A stretch of DNA of 8,296 bases from Lachnospiraceae bacterium (GCA_017437205.1 JAFSBP010000084.1:1-8296); one strand, 5' to 3'. Shown: positions 1-4,907, counted from the stretch's first letter. Notes: generated by a model not told the origin, from the letters alone. A program made the numbers and translations.

Positions 1-1
1 C

Positions 2-31
2 TTCGAGTGCTGGGAGATGGTCGGCTACTAA
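2..31 (+). CDS. C-terminal tail of an unidentified protein (partial)
   Basis: Only the last nine codons are in the window. The frame starting at base 2 reads FECWEMVGY and stops at TAA (29-31). This frame is preferred because the stop lies 16 bases before a strong terminator; the other two plus-strand frames run into the hairpin. Too little is visible to name a family. Confidence 0.5.
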   Translation, partial: FECWEMVGY

Positions 32-47
32 TATCCGATCTAAAAAT

Positions 48-73
48 AAAATGCGCCCTTCGGGGCGCATTTT
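48..73 (+). terminator. Rho-independent terminator with UUCG tetraloop
   Basis: Perfect 11-bp inverted repeat (48-58 with 63-73) around TTCG. The lower stem is A/T and the upper stem GC-rich (ATGCGCCC). The run of T that ends the stem serves as the U-tract on the plus strand, and the A run serves on the minus strand. It closes the partial gene ending at 31. Confidence 0.85.
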
Positions 74-76
74 GTT

Positions 77-241
77 GTATATAAGTTGACTAACGATCCG
101 AGAAAAGAATTCTGAACTGAGTTTGGTCAACGTCAGATCATTGGAAAGAAAGCTTAAGGTCTGATTCTTACCCCATTGGATGAAATGGCTGCTCTTAAGA
201 TAACCCAGCTCCATTTCTTTGTTGCAGTAAGGACAGTTCGT
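77..241 (-). pseudogene. Decayed DUF6487-like zinc-knuckle protein fragment
   Basis: On the minus strand, codons from 241 downward read TNCPYCNKEMELGYL, followed by a Trp and the stretch LSFLSNDLTLTKLSSEFF. A start of the type MxCPYCxKEMxxGY is what I recall of DUF6487 proteins, which usually end in a second Cys-x2-Cys pair. The codon where ATG is expected is ACG (241-239), 9 bases after a good Shine-Dalgarno GGGAG (255-251), so the start codon seems to have mutated. The second Cys pair is missing: the frame runs without a stop into the terminator region. I read it as a gene remnant that lost its start and 3' part. ACG could be a rare functional start, but the missing C-terminus argues against that. 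Confidence 0.5.
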
Positions 242-255
242 ACAATCACACTCCC

Positions 256-350
256 TATTTATTACTTTGCCAAAAACCCGAATGCGGTTCAAGTGATAGT
301 GAATGGGTAAGAGGTAAAAAGTAAAAACCCGAACGCTTTAGGCGGGTGCT
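256..350 (-). repeat. Heptamer stem-loop repeat element, copy A (degraded)
   Basis: Contains the conserved core AAAAACCCGAATGCGGTTCAA, then GGGTAAGAGGTAAAAAGTAAAA, as in copies B, C and E. The left arm is reduced to about one heptamer unit (TATTACT). The hairpin module is imperfect: only ACCCG/CGGGT pair, and a T run follows on the minus strand. It lies directly upstream (minus strand) of the ribosome binding site of the DUF6487-like remnant. Confidence 0.7.
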
Positions 351-355
351 CATAA

Positions 356-403
356 AACAGTTAAACCGACCTGCGGTTACGAACATAGGTCGGTTTAACT
401 GTT
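356..403. repeat. Perfect 17-bp inverted repeat (hairpin)
   Basis: Arms 356-372 and 387-403 are exact reverse complements (AACAGTTAAACCGACCT) with a 14-base loop. There is no T-run on the plus strand (GTTGTGCAC follows), and the minus strand continues with TTATGAGC, so a terminator role is unclear. A 5-bp hairpin (GGCGC/GCGCC, 411-424) lies between it and the MITE-like element. Confidence 0.7.
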
Positions 404-425
404 GTGCACTGGCGCGGGAGCGCCT

Positions 426-582
426 AAGGCTCCCTTGTGTAAAGGGAGCTGTCAGCGAAGCTGACTGAGGGATTGTTACCGCAATTCGATTTTGCCGAAA
501 CCCTGCTATAGAATGAGTGCCTACCGCACAATCCCTCCGTCACGGCTTCGCCGTGCCACCTCCCTTTACACAAGGGAGGCTT
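426..582. mobile_element. MITE-like palindromic element, about 157 bp
   Basis: Terminal inverted repeats of 23 bases, 426-448 and 560-582, match at 22 of 23 positions (core CTCCCTTGTGTAAAGGGAG). Inside, TGACTGAGGGATTGT (462-476) pairs with 528-542 at 14 of 15. Each arm carries its own small perfect hairpin: GTCAGC-GAA-GCTGAC (451-465) and CACGGC-TTC-GCCGTG (541-555). The middle (477-527) is unpaired and has no ORF. From memory, elements with these termini are abundant in gut Clostridia genomes. It encodes no transposase, so it would need one supplied in trans. The octamer TAACTGTT occurs on both sides (396-403 and 595-602), a possible but unproven target duplication. Confidence 0.8.
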
Positions 583-671
583 TGGTGCGGTGCGTAACTG
601 TTAGACAAATTCAAGTTTTGCGAACTGTGTAGTCTGTTCTATCACATAACTGTAACATATACAAAAATACT

Positions 672-795
672 CCACTTATTCACTATTCACTATTACTTAT
701 TACTTTACCAAAATCCCGAATGCGGTTCAAGGTATGAGTGAATAGGTAAGAGGTAAAAAGTAAAAACCCTCCACACTTTCGTGTGAAGGATTTTT
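672..795 (-). repeat. Heptamer stem-loop repeat element, copy B
   Basis: The left arm consists of 7-base units (TATTCAC TATTCAC TATTACT TATTACT). The core AAAATCCCGAATGCGGTTCAA follows, then a right arm of complementary 7-base units (GGTAAGA, GGTAAAA, AGTAAAA). The body matches copy C closely, but the attached hairpin belongs to a different sequence class, CCCTCCACAC/GTGTGAAGG. It lies 3' of the GNAT gene on the minus strand. Bases 583-671, just before it, hold nothing recognisable. Confidence 0.85.
762..795 (-). terminator. Terminator of the GNAT gene (repeat copy B hairpin)
   Basis: Arms 762-776 and 781-795. Read as minus-strand RNA all 15 positions pair, two of them G-U, with a GAAA loop and a U5 run. 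Read as plus-strand RNA the same two positions become C-A mismatches, so the hairpin is built for the minus strand. It lies about 60 bases beyond the GNAT stop codon. Confidence 0.8.
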
Positions 796-798
796 GTG

Positions 799-832
799 TT
801 TGTATTACAAAAAGATCGGGCGGTTTGATGGG
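799..832. repeat. Short 3'-flanking repeat, copy 1
   Basis: TTTGTATTACAAAAAGATCG and the following GGCGGTTTGATGGG resemble 4381-4419 (TGTATTTGCACGACAAAAGG, then ATCGGGTGGTTTTGATGGG). Both copies lie just beyond the stop codon of a minus-strand gene, 24 bases for this one and 3 for the other. The function is unknown; no stable hairpin is evident. Confidence 0.5.
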
Positions 833-856
833 ACAAACAGATCGATAAATTGGACT

Positions 857-1309
857 TTATCTGTGAATGTACATTCTTGTCATATCAGGTTCGCCATCAC
901 CTTGCACCAGGCATAGGAACTCCCATCCATATCTTTCATAGAAACCGGTGTGGTCAGTGACCAAATAGACAGGAGAAATTCCTTTTGACCGTAAATCTTC
1001 CACTGCCATATTCAGTAAGTTTCCTGCAATACCCCGGCAACGGAAATTTTCTTCTGTGAAAACAGCACAAATATTGGGAGTAAGGTCTTTTCTGTCATGA
1101 AAATCGTTTTCAATGACACCTAATCCGCCAATTATCTGATTGTCATTCAAACACAGAAACCACCCGTATTCTGTTTCCTTCTGCAGATAGGCCTCCATGC
1201 ATTTCAAGTAGGCTTCGGTGGGAACATGCCACTTACTGTGAAACCATTCCGCAGCAGGAACGATATATTCAGGCATTTCTCTCAAAGTAATATATTGATA
1301 TGGTGTCAT
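857..1309 (-). CDS. GNAT family N-acetyltransferase
   Basis: A 150-residue protein of the acetyl-CoA-dependent GNAT fold, expected in the cytoplasm. The acetyl-CoA-binding motif A is visible as FRCRGIAGNLL (residues 89-99, R/Q-x-x-G-x-G/A type), followed by the typical helix and then GFYERYGWEF (about 122-131), the late GNAT signature. IIGGLGVIEN (59-68) is the preceding beta-strand. The length is normal for a single-domain GNAT. Two ATGs lie close together at 1315 and 1309; the second is preferred because AGGGG (1317-1321) is about 8 bases from it and only 2-3 from the first. It is a single gene with its own promoter and the copy B hairpin as terminator. The substrate (amine, peptide or drug) cannot be inferred. 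Confidence 0.9.
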   Translation of the reverse strand: MTPYQYITLREMPEYIVPAAEWFHSKWHVPTEAYLKCMEAYLQKETEYGWFLCLNDNQIIGGLGVIENDFHDRKDLTPNICAVFTEENFRCRGIAGNLLNMAVEDLRSKGISPVYLVTDHTGFYERYGWEFLCLVQGDGEPDMTRMYIHR

Positions 1310-1334
1310 GATCATCGCCCCTGTGTCAAATTCT

Positions 1335-1364
1335 AATTTATCGGATTGGGTGCTTGCTGTTCAA
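1335..1364 (-). promoter_or_regulatory. Possible promoter of the GNAT gene
   Basis: On the minus strand, TTGAAC (1364-1359) and TAAATT (1340-1335) are separated by 18 bases and would start transcription about 20 bases before the GNAT start codon. The spacing is acceptable and the match moderate. It lies between the GNAT gene and the edge of repeat copy C. Confidence 0.4.
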
Positions 1365-1367
1365 ATA

Positions 1368-1518
1368 GATTTTCAATTCGCAGAATTGAAAATACCACAC
1401 TTATTACCTATTACTTCTTACTTATTACTTTACCAAAAATCCGAATGCGGTTCAAGGTAAGAGTGAATAGGTAAGAGGTAAAAAGTAAAAACCCGAACGC
1501 TTTCGCATTCGGGTTTTT
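1368..1518 (-). repeat. Heptamer stem-loop repeat element, copy C (full length)
   Basis: Parts in order: a perfect 11-bp inverted repeat ATTTTCAATTC/GAATTGAAAAT (1369-1379, 1383-1393); a left arm of 7-base units (TATTACC TATTACT TCTTACT TATTACT); the core AAAAATCCGAATGCGGTTCAA; a right arm of complementary units (GGTAAGA GTGAATA GGTAAGA GGTAAAA); and a terminator hairpin. It is nearly identical to copy E (4741-4892), with two substitutions and one indel by eye. It abuts the 3' end of the tRNA-Tyr gene, and the hairpin's first base is the last base of the tRNA CCA end. Confidence 0.9.
1487..1518 (-). terminator. Terminator of tRNA-Tyr (repeat copy C hairpin)
   Basis: Arms 1487-1500 and 1505-1518. 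In minus-strand RNA it forms a 14-bp stem (one G-U) closed by GCGAAAGC, a very stable GNRA loop, and ends in U5. The plus-strand version has a C-A mismatch instead of the G-U pair. It begins at the last base of the CCA end, so the tRNA 3' end and the terminator stem touch. Confidence 0.85.
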
Positions 1519-1602
1519 GGTGGGGGAAGGTGGATTTGAACCACCGAAAGCACTGCTAACAGATTTACAGTCTGCCCCCTTTGGCCACTCGGGAATTCCC
1601 CC
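1518..1602 (-). tRNA. tRNA-Tyr (anticodon GTA)
   Basis: The acceptor stem pairs GGGGGAA (1602-1596) with TTCCCCC (1528-1522), followed by A and an encoded CCA (1520-1518). The anticodon arm reads CAGACTGTAAATCTG with GTA at 1568-1566. The D-arm region TCCCGAGTGGCCAAAGGGGG, a long variable arm (class II tRNA) and the T-arm GGTGGTTCAAATCCACC are typical of bacterial tRNA-Tyr. The gene is alone, with a consensus promoter 5' and repeat copy C as terminator 3'. Confidence 0.97.
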
Positions 1603-1620
1603 ATATTTGGTTGCTGAGAT

Positions 1621-1649
1621 ACTATATCATCTTCCACGAAAAATGTCAA
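1621..1649 (-). promoter_or_regulatory. Strong sigma-70-type promoter of tRNA-Tyr
   Basis: On the minus strand, TTGACA (1649-1644), a 17-base spacer, then TATAGT (1626-1621). The -35 box is consensus and the -10 box one base off. Initiation would fall about 12 bases before the mature tRNA 5' end at 1602. The upstream AT-rich stretch (1650-1670) could act as an UP element. Confidence 0.85.
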
Positions 1650-1693
1650 GATAAAATTTAAAAAGTTTTTCTCGCAGATTGGATGACCCGGCG

Positions 1694-2965
1694 CTATTGA
1701 GGGAGAATCGAAATGGCAACGGCAGGGGCCATAGGGGTGTGGGTTTCGTCCAGCAGATACAGCGTCAAAGCGGCGCAATCGGCAGCCTCCGGTATGCGCA
1801 GACGCAGGTCGCCGGACAGGTCGCGGTACACGCGGGAGAAGCGCATTTGACCGGAAATGTCGTACCCGGCAAGGATCTGGACGGCGGACGCGGGGAGCTT
1901 CGTCAGCGCAACATCTCCTGCGGCGGGATCATACTGTCCGGCTGCGGCATTCTCCCGGAAAGGATCGAAGTCGGAAGCGAGACAGCCGATTGTCAGAGCG
2001 CCGCTGCGGACGCCGTCGCAAAGCCGGTATACGGGGATCTGTCCGTTTTTGGCATACCGGGACGGGGCAATGGCGAAGCCCTCTGTGTTGCGCTTGGGGT
2101 CCACGCTGACCGGGGGAGAAACATGGGCCAGCAGCGGAGTCTGTGTGCCGCGAAACGCGAGAACTGCGGCCAGATTGCTGTGGTTATCGTCGGCCGCGAT
2201 CCACAGCAGGTCCTTCTCTGTGTCGTAATCCAGAGCCATGGCGCCGCCCAGCTGGGAATCCACATCGGAGATCTGGACGGAGCTGCCGTTTTCGTTGAGC
2301 ACATAGGCGTAGACGTGGCCGTTGGCCTCCAATGCCACAAAGAATACGCCGTTGGAGATGGCATCGGGATAGTTGGTCGCCTCAAAGGGCGCACCGGTGT
2401 TCTGGTCGAAAAGCCTGCCTTCCATGTGGGCATTGGAAACCCACTCAACGGCTTCGATGCCCATGTTGTACCGGGCAGTGGGCAAGGTGTCTGTGAGCCT
2501 CCATTCCTGCAGGGCGGTGAGTTCCGTTCCGCTTCCGTTGGGATCCACTTTCAGGATTATGCTGTCACTTTTGGGGGCAAAGATCCGGTCCCGTTCGGAA
2601 GACAGATAAAGGAAGCCGTCATCGTCTGCGGTGATGCCCTCGGCATCCGGGCCGAACTCGCTTTCGGGGAAGAGGACCGTTTTTCCGTGCTCAAAGCCTT
2701 CCGCGAAGGAAAGCGTGCCGTCCTCCGCCACATCGAGAATCCAAAAAGTCGCGGCGTCGTTCTCTACCACGTACAGCTGCCCGTTGTGAAAGTCCAGACC
2801 GGAGGAGTCGGACAGAAATTGCTGTGTGGTATCAAAGGTCGTAAGCTCTGCCGCTCCGGGCCAGGAGAGAACCGCCGGAGTCTGCCCGTCGGCGCAGACC
2901 CCGATCACGGAGAGCAGAAGCACAGTCAGGGCGAGCAAAAAGAATATGCATTTGTTCGATCTCAT
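1694..2965 (-). CDS. Secreted beta-propeller protein, phytase-esterase-like (PF13449 type)
   Basis: A 423-residue exported protein. Residues 1-25 form a signal peptide (MRSNKC, a hydrophobic run, probable cut after VCA). The body, about 50-330, looks like the 'esterase-like activity of phytase' propeller family: SSGLDFHNGQLYVVEND (54-70), GPDAEGI with D/E residues (105-111), SSERD (122-126), NMGIEAVEW (167-175), NTEGFAIAP (293-301) and PVYRLCDG (311-318). The last ~70 residues (352-423, ending in a TLYLLDETHTPMAP stretch) look like a small beta-sandwich extension of a kind common in clostridial surface proteins. Start: ATG at 2965, because the signal peptide begins there and GGGAG lies 11 bases upstream; a longer frame reaching 3088 overlaps the previous gene and has no signal. 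It is the last gene of a three-gene operon, 31 bases after its neighbour. Substrate unknown; phytase activity is not implied by the family name. No hairpin terminator is visible between its stop and the tRNA promoter. Confidence 0.8.
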   Translation of the reverse strand: MRSNKCIFFLLALTVLLLSVIGVCADGQTPAVLSWPGAAELTTFDTTQQFLSDSSGLDFHNGQLYVVENDAATFWILDVAEDGTLSFAEGFEHGKTVLFPESEFGPDAEGITADDDGFLYLSSERDRIFAPKSDSIILKVDPNGSGTELTALQEWRLTDTLPTARYNMGIEAVEWVSNAHMEGRLFDQNTGAPFEATNYPDAISNGVFFVALEANGHVYAYVLNENGSSVQISDVDSQLGGAMALDYDTEKDLLWIAADDNHSNLAAVLAFRGTQTPLLAHVSPPVSVDPKRNTEGFAIAPSRYAKNGQIPVYRLCDGVRSGALTIGCLASDFDPFRENAAAGQYDPAAGDVALTKLPASAVQILAGYDISGQMRFSRVYRDLSGDLRLRIPEAADCAALTLYLLDETHTPMAPAVAISILPQ

Positions 2966-2996
2966 AATTCGGTTCACTCCCGTGAGGCAATGCGGG

Positions 2997-3206
2997 TTAT
3001 TCCTTGCCTTTTTTGCAGTTTCGGTAGCGCAGAACCCATGCGACAGCGCAGATGTCCCACAGAATTGCGCATAGGATATGCAGCACAAACGTCAGTGTGT
3101 TTGTGGAGCCCTTCGCCAGATCGACAAACAGATTGATGTTCCAGATCACGGCGCAGGCACAGTTTATGATTACAAGCGCAAGGCTGACCGGTTCTTTTTT
3201 GTTCAC
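2997..3206 (-). CDS. Small two-helix membrane protein (69 aa, GTG start)
   Basis: Not recognised as a named family. A short charged start (VNKKEP) is followed by two likely transmembrane helices, about residues 7-29 (SLALVIINCACAVIWNINL) and 37-58 (LTFVLHILCAILWDICAVAW), and a basic tail RYRNCKKGKE that should face the cytoplasm. The GTG start at 3206 is chosen because GGAGG (3219-3215) lies 8 bases upstream. A longer in-frame ATG at 3386 would add residues overlapping the lipoprotein gene and has no comparable site. It is the middle gene of the operon, 25 bases after the lipoprotein gene and 31 before the propeller gene. A role in export or anchoring of its partners is possible but only inferred from position. 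Confidence 0.75.
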   Translation of the reverse strand: MNKKEPVSLALVIINCACAVIWNINLFVDLAKGSTNTLTFVLHILCAILWDICAVAWVLRYRNCKKGKE

Positions 3207-3231
3207 AGCAAACACCTCCGGTGGAATTGGC

Positions 3232-3606
3232 TTACGGACTTGCTTCGATCTCAACACGGTGAACGTTTGCGATACGTGCCGGATAGGTTTCCTGAATTCC
3301 GTCACTGTAGAAGATATGGACTGTATCGCCAACAGCCGGGATCGGCCAGGAGGTTTTACCCGCCAGGGGAATTTCGATCCGGTCACAGGATCTGCGTTCG
3401 ATGCTGTCGGGATGCGGTTCTACCAACAGATGGTTTTCATGAACCTCCAAAACTGTTGCGGAAAAAGAAAGCGCAGGATCCGAATCCGGTGCTGCATGGT
3501 CGAATGGCGGCAGGCTTTCCGTAGAATGGTTGTCGGCCGTGGGACTGCAAGCAGCCAGATTCCATACAAAGACGAGGGCGAGCATGAGTGCCGGCAGGCG
3601 TTTCAT
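3232..3606 (-). CDS. Small lipoprotein, DUF3221-like
   Basis: A 124-residue protein with a lipoprotein signal peptide: MKR, hydrophobic core, and lipobox LAAC with the lipidated Cys at residue 20, so it should be anchored on the outside of the membrane. After a flexible Ser/Pro/Asp-rich linker (21-45), residues about 46-121 form a small beta-rich domain (FSATVLEVHENHLLVEP, then AVGDTVHIFYSDG and TYPARIANVHRVEI). The pattern resembles DUF3221/OB-like lipoprotein domains, which have no known activity. The start has AAAGGAG 9 bases upstream. It is the first gene of the envelope operon. The family assignment is tentative, the lipoprotein call firm. Confidence 0.8.
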   Translation of the reverse strand: MKRLPALMLALVFVWNLAACSPTADNHSTESLPPFDHAAPDSDPALSFSATVLEVHENHLLVEPHPDSIERRSCDRIEIPLAGKTSWPIPAVGDTVHIFYSDGIQETYPARIANVHRVEIEASP

Positions 3607-3692
3607 GGAAGATCACTCCTTTGATCCGAACGGTGAGCCCCTTGCACACATTTCCCGCTGCGCAGTCCCGGGGATGTATTTCATCGTTTTTT

Positions 3693-3705
3693 TGACAGGT
3701 TGTCA
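3693..3705. promoter_or_regulatory. Short palindrome upstream of the envelope operon
   Basis: TGACAGGTTGTCA has 5-base inverted arms around 3 bases and lies 87 bases upstream of the lipoprotein start codon, overlapping the edge of repeat copy D. It could be an operator. No clear promoter could be placed beside it, so this is a weak call. Confidence 0.25.
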
Positions 3706-3803
3706 CTTATTACTTTACCAAAAAACCATCGAACAGACAAGGTAATCGTGAAAAAGTAAGAGGAAAAACATAACAATCCTCCACACTTTTGTGCGAAGGA
3801 TTG
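3703..3803 (-). repeat. Heptamer stem-loop repeat element, copy D (diverged)
   Basis: Retains CACTTATTACTTTACCAAAA, an altered core (CATCGAACAGACAAGG), and a right arm AAAAAGTAAGAGGAAAAACA. The hairpin is of the copy B class. It lies 3' of the Nudix gene (minus strand) and upstream of the envelope operon. It is the most diverged copy. Confidence 0.65.
3774..3803 (-). terminator. Terminator of the Nudix gene (repeat copy D hairpin)
   Basis: Arms 3774-3786 and 3791-3803. Read as minus-strand RNA all 13 positions pair, two as G-U, with an AAAA loop, followed by TTATGTTTTT. The two G-U positions are C-A mismatches on the plus strand, as in copy B. It lies about 50 bases beyond the Nudix stop codon. 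Confidence 0.7.
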
Positions 3804-3853
3804 CGGGGGTGAGACGAAAAAAGATCAGAAAGCACGAATCAAATGGAATCTGC

Positions 3854-4330
3854 TTACTCAAATTCCGTACGGATGGTAAATGTATCGGGAAGATTGTAAA
3901 TCTCCTGTTTCAGGAACAATGGATAAAAATACGCGTCCTGCAATTGGTCAAACGCGAACCACTCAAAGGTATTTGTACGGAGCCCCTCGTTGGTCGTAAA
4001 CGTGTTCCCTCTTGACAGTAAATCGGTATTTGTTATATCCATTAAGAAGTAGATGCACAGTTCATGGTAGCGCAGATGCTCGACATCTTCCGAAAAGAAC
4101 GCTTGATTGAGCCAAAGAGGACGGACAATCCCGGGTGTGATACCCAATTCTTCTTCAACCTCTCGAATAACAGCCTGTTCTGCTGTTTCGCCCATCGCAA
4201 CTCTTCCACCGGGAAGATAGTAATACGGCGATCGATCATCGTGCATGACCAAAAGCTTACCGTCAGAAATCATCACGGCACACACTCTGTAGTTAAATTT
4301 CCCGTTGTCCGATTTGAAAGAAATATCCAT
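3854..4330 (-). CDS. Nudix hydrolase
   Basis: A 158-residue cytoplasmic enzyme of the Nudix superfamily, which cleaves nucleoside diphosphates linked to another moiety using divalent metal. The complete Nudix box is visible at residues 42-64: G42-x5-E48, R56-E57-V58-x-E60-E61-x-G63-I64, with the metal-binding glutamates in the REVEEE core. The preceding YYYLPGG (37-42) is the usual lead-in strand and turn. The C-terminal part (FEWFAFDQLQDAYFYPLFLK) is typical of short Nudix proteins. ATG at 4330 has GGGAG 10 bases upstream. Stop at 3854; the copy D hairpin closes it. The gene for a small membrane protein lies 92 bases upstream on the same strand. The substrate is not deducible. Confidence 0.92.
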   Translation of the reverse strand: MDISFKSDNGKFNYRVCAVMISDGKLLVMHDDRSPYYYLPGGRVAMGETAEQAVIREVEEELGITPGIVRPLWLNQAFFSEDVEHLRYHELCIYFLMDITNTDLLSRGNTFTTNEGLRTNTFEWFAFDQLQDAYFYPLFLKQEIYNLPDTFTIRTEFE

Positions 4331-4380
4331 GTTATTTACACTCCCGCAGACTCATGCTGATGGGGCCGAACCTTGTCTGT

Positions 4381-4419
4381 TGTATTTGCACGACAAAAGG
4401 ATCGGGTGGTTTTGATGGG
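4381..4419. repeat. Short 3'-flanking repeat, copy 2
   Basis: Matches 799-832: ACAAAAGGATCGGGTGG and TTTTGATGGG here correspond to ACAAAAAGATCGGGCGG and TTTGATGGG there. It sits directly after the stop codon of the three-helix membrane protein gene, without a heptamer element beside it. Confidence 0.5.
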
Positions 4420-4422
4420 TAA

Positions 4423-4716
4423 TCAGCTTTTGTTCTGTCTTGCTACCCCAATAATACCCACAATCATAAGAAGCAAAGCGGCAAGTAAAAGTATGGCAAG
4501 AATCATGGGTGCTGCCGGATAACGATGAAGTCCGAGCAGTGTCGTATCTTTGCCACTTCCGATCAGCAGTTCTTTCCAGGAATACCCTGTCAAGCATGTA
4601 AGAACCATGGCAGCCACACTACAGATCATGCCCCAAACAGGTTTTTTATGGCACAAGCAACAAATAGAAATAAGCAGGAACGTTAAGGCCAATAATCCAA
4701 GAACCATGGTTTCCAT
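4423..4716 (-). CDS. Small three-helix membrane protein (97 aa)
   Basis: Family not recognised. Three likely transmembrane helices: about residues 4-22 (MVLGLLALTFLLISICCLC), 27-45 (VWGMICSVAAMVLTCLTGY) and 69-92 (APMILAILLLAALLLMIVGI), with a loop of ~24 residues between the second and third (KELLIGSGKDTTLLGLHRYP). Four of its five Cys lie in or next to helices 1 and 2, including CCLC at 19-22. The start at 4716 is preferred over an in-frame ATG at 4749 because AAAGGAG lies 9 bases upstream of it. The Nudix gene follows after 92 bases on the same strand, so co-transcription is possible. Confidence 0.75.
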   Translation of the reverse strand: METMVLGLLALTFLLISICCLCHKKPVWGMICSVAAMVLTCLTGYSWKELLIGSGKDTTLLGLHRYPAAPMILAILLLAALLLMIVGIIGVARQNKS

Positions 4717-4740
4717 GCAAGCACACTCCTTTTCCAAATG

Positions 4741-4892
4741 GATTTTCAATTCACAGAATTGAAAATCACCACACTTATTACCTATTACTTCTTACGTATT
4801 ACTTTACCAAAAATCCGAATGCGGTTCAAGGTAAGAGTGAATAGGTAAGAGGTAAAAAGTAAAAACCCGAACGCTTTCGCATTCGGGTTTTT
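4741..4892 (-). repeat. Heptamer stem-loop repeat element, copy E (full length)
   Basis: Same parts and order as copy C, including the 11-bp inverted repeat (4742-4752, 4756-4766), the heptamer arms, the core, and the GAAA-loop hairpin. By eye it differs from copy C by two substitutions and one indel over ~151 bases. It sits between the divergent starts of the three-helix membrane protein and the first amidohydrolase gene, not behind any intact minus-strand gene. Confidence 0.9.
4861..4892 (-). terminator. Orphan terminator hairpin (repeat copy E)
   Basis: Sequence identical to the tRNA-Tyr terminator in copy C: arms 4861-4874 and 4879-4892, 14 pairs including one G-U, GAAA loop and U5 in minus-strand RNA. 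No intact minus-strand gene ends upstream of it. It could insulate the divergent genes, but the arrangement fits a leftover from a lost tRNA gene. Confidence 0.7.
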
Positions 4893-4907
4893 GGTGGGGA
4901 AATGTGG
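4892..4907 (-). other. Possible relic of a tRNA 3' end next to copy E
   Basis: On the minus strand this reads CCACATTTCCCCACCA. Aligned without gaps to the tRNA-Tyr 3' end (CCACCTTCCCCCACCA), 14 of 16 bases match, including the CCA, and it abuts the same terminator in the same register. Similarity fades further upstream. The match is short, but its exact placement makes chance less likely. Confidence 0.45.

Noticed and set aside
672..1518. CRISPR-like look of spaced repeats
   Set aside because: The 7-base units are contiguous and degenerate, with no unique spacers, and no cas genes are present.
1518..1602. tRNA-Tyr as an integration site of a genomic island
   Set aside because: No integrase gene is in the window, and the only second tRNA-like end (4892-4907) is 16 bases long, too weak to define attachment sites.
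1452..1778. Minus-strand 108-codon frame
   Set aside because: Translates the tRNA-Tyr gene and repeat copy C.
1679..3136. 485-codon open frame on the plus strand
   Set aside because: Lies fully antisense to the secreted propeller gene, has no ribosome binding site or recognisable domain, and is explained by the GC-biased codons of the real gene.
2997..3386. Longer ATG-start version of the two-helix membrane protein
   Set aside because: Overlaps the lipoprotein gene by over 150 bases; the GTG at 3206 with GGAGG 8 bases upstream is far better.
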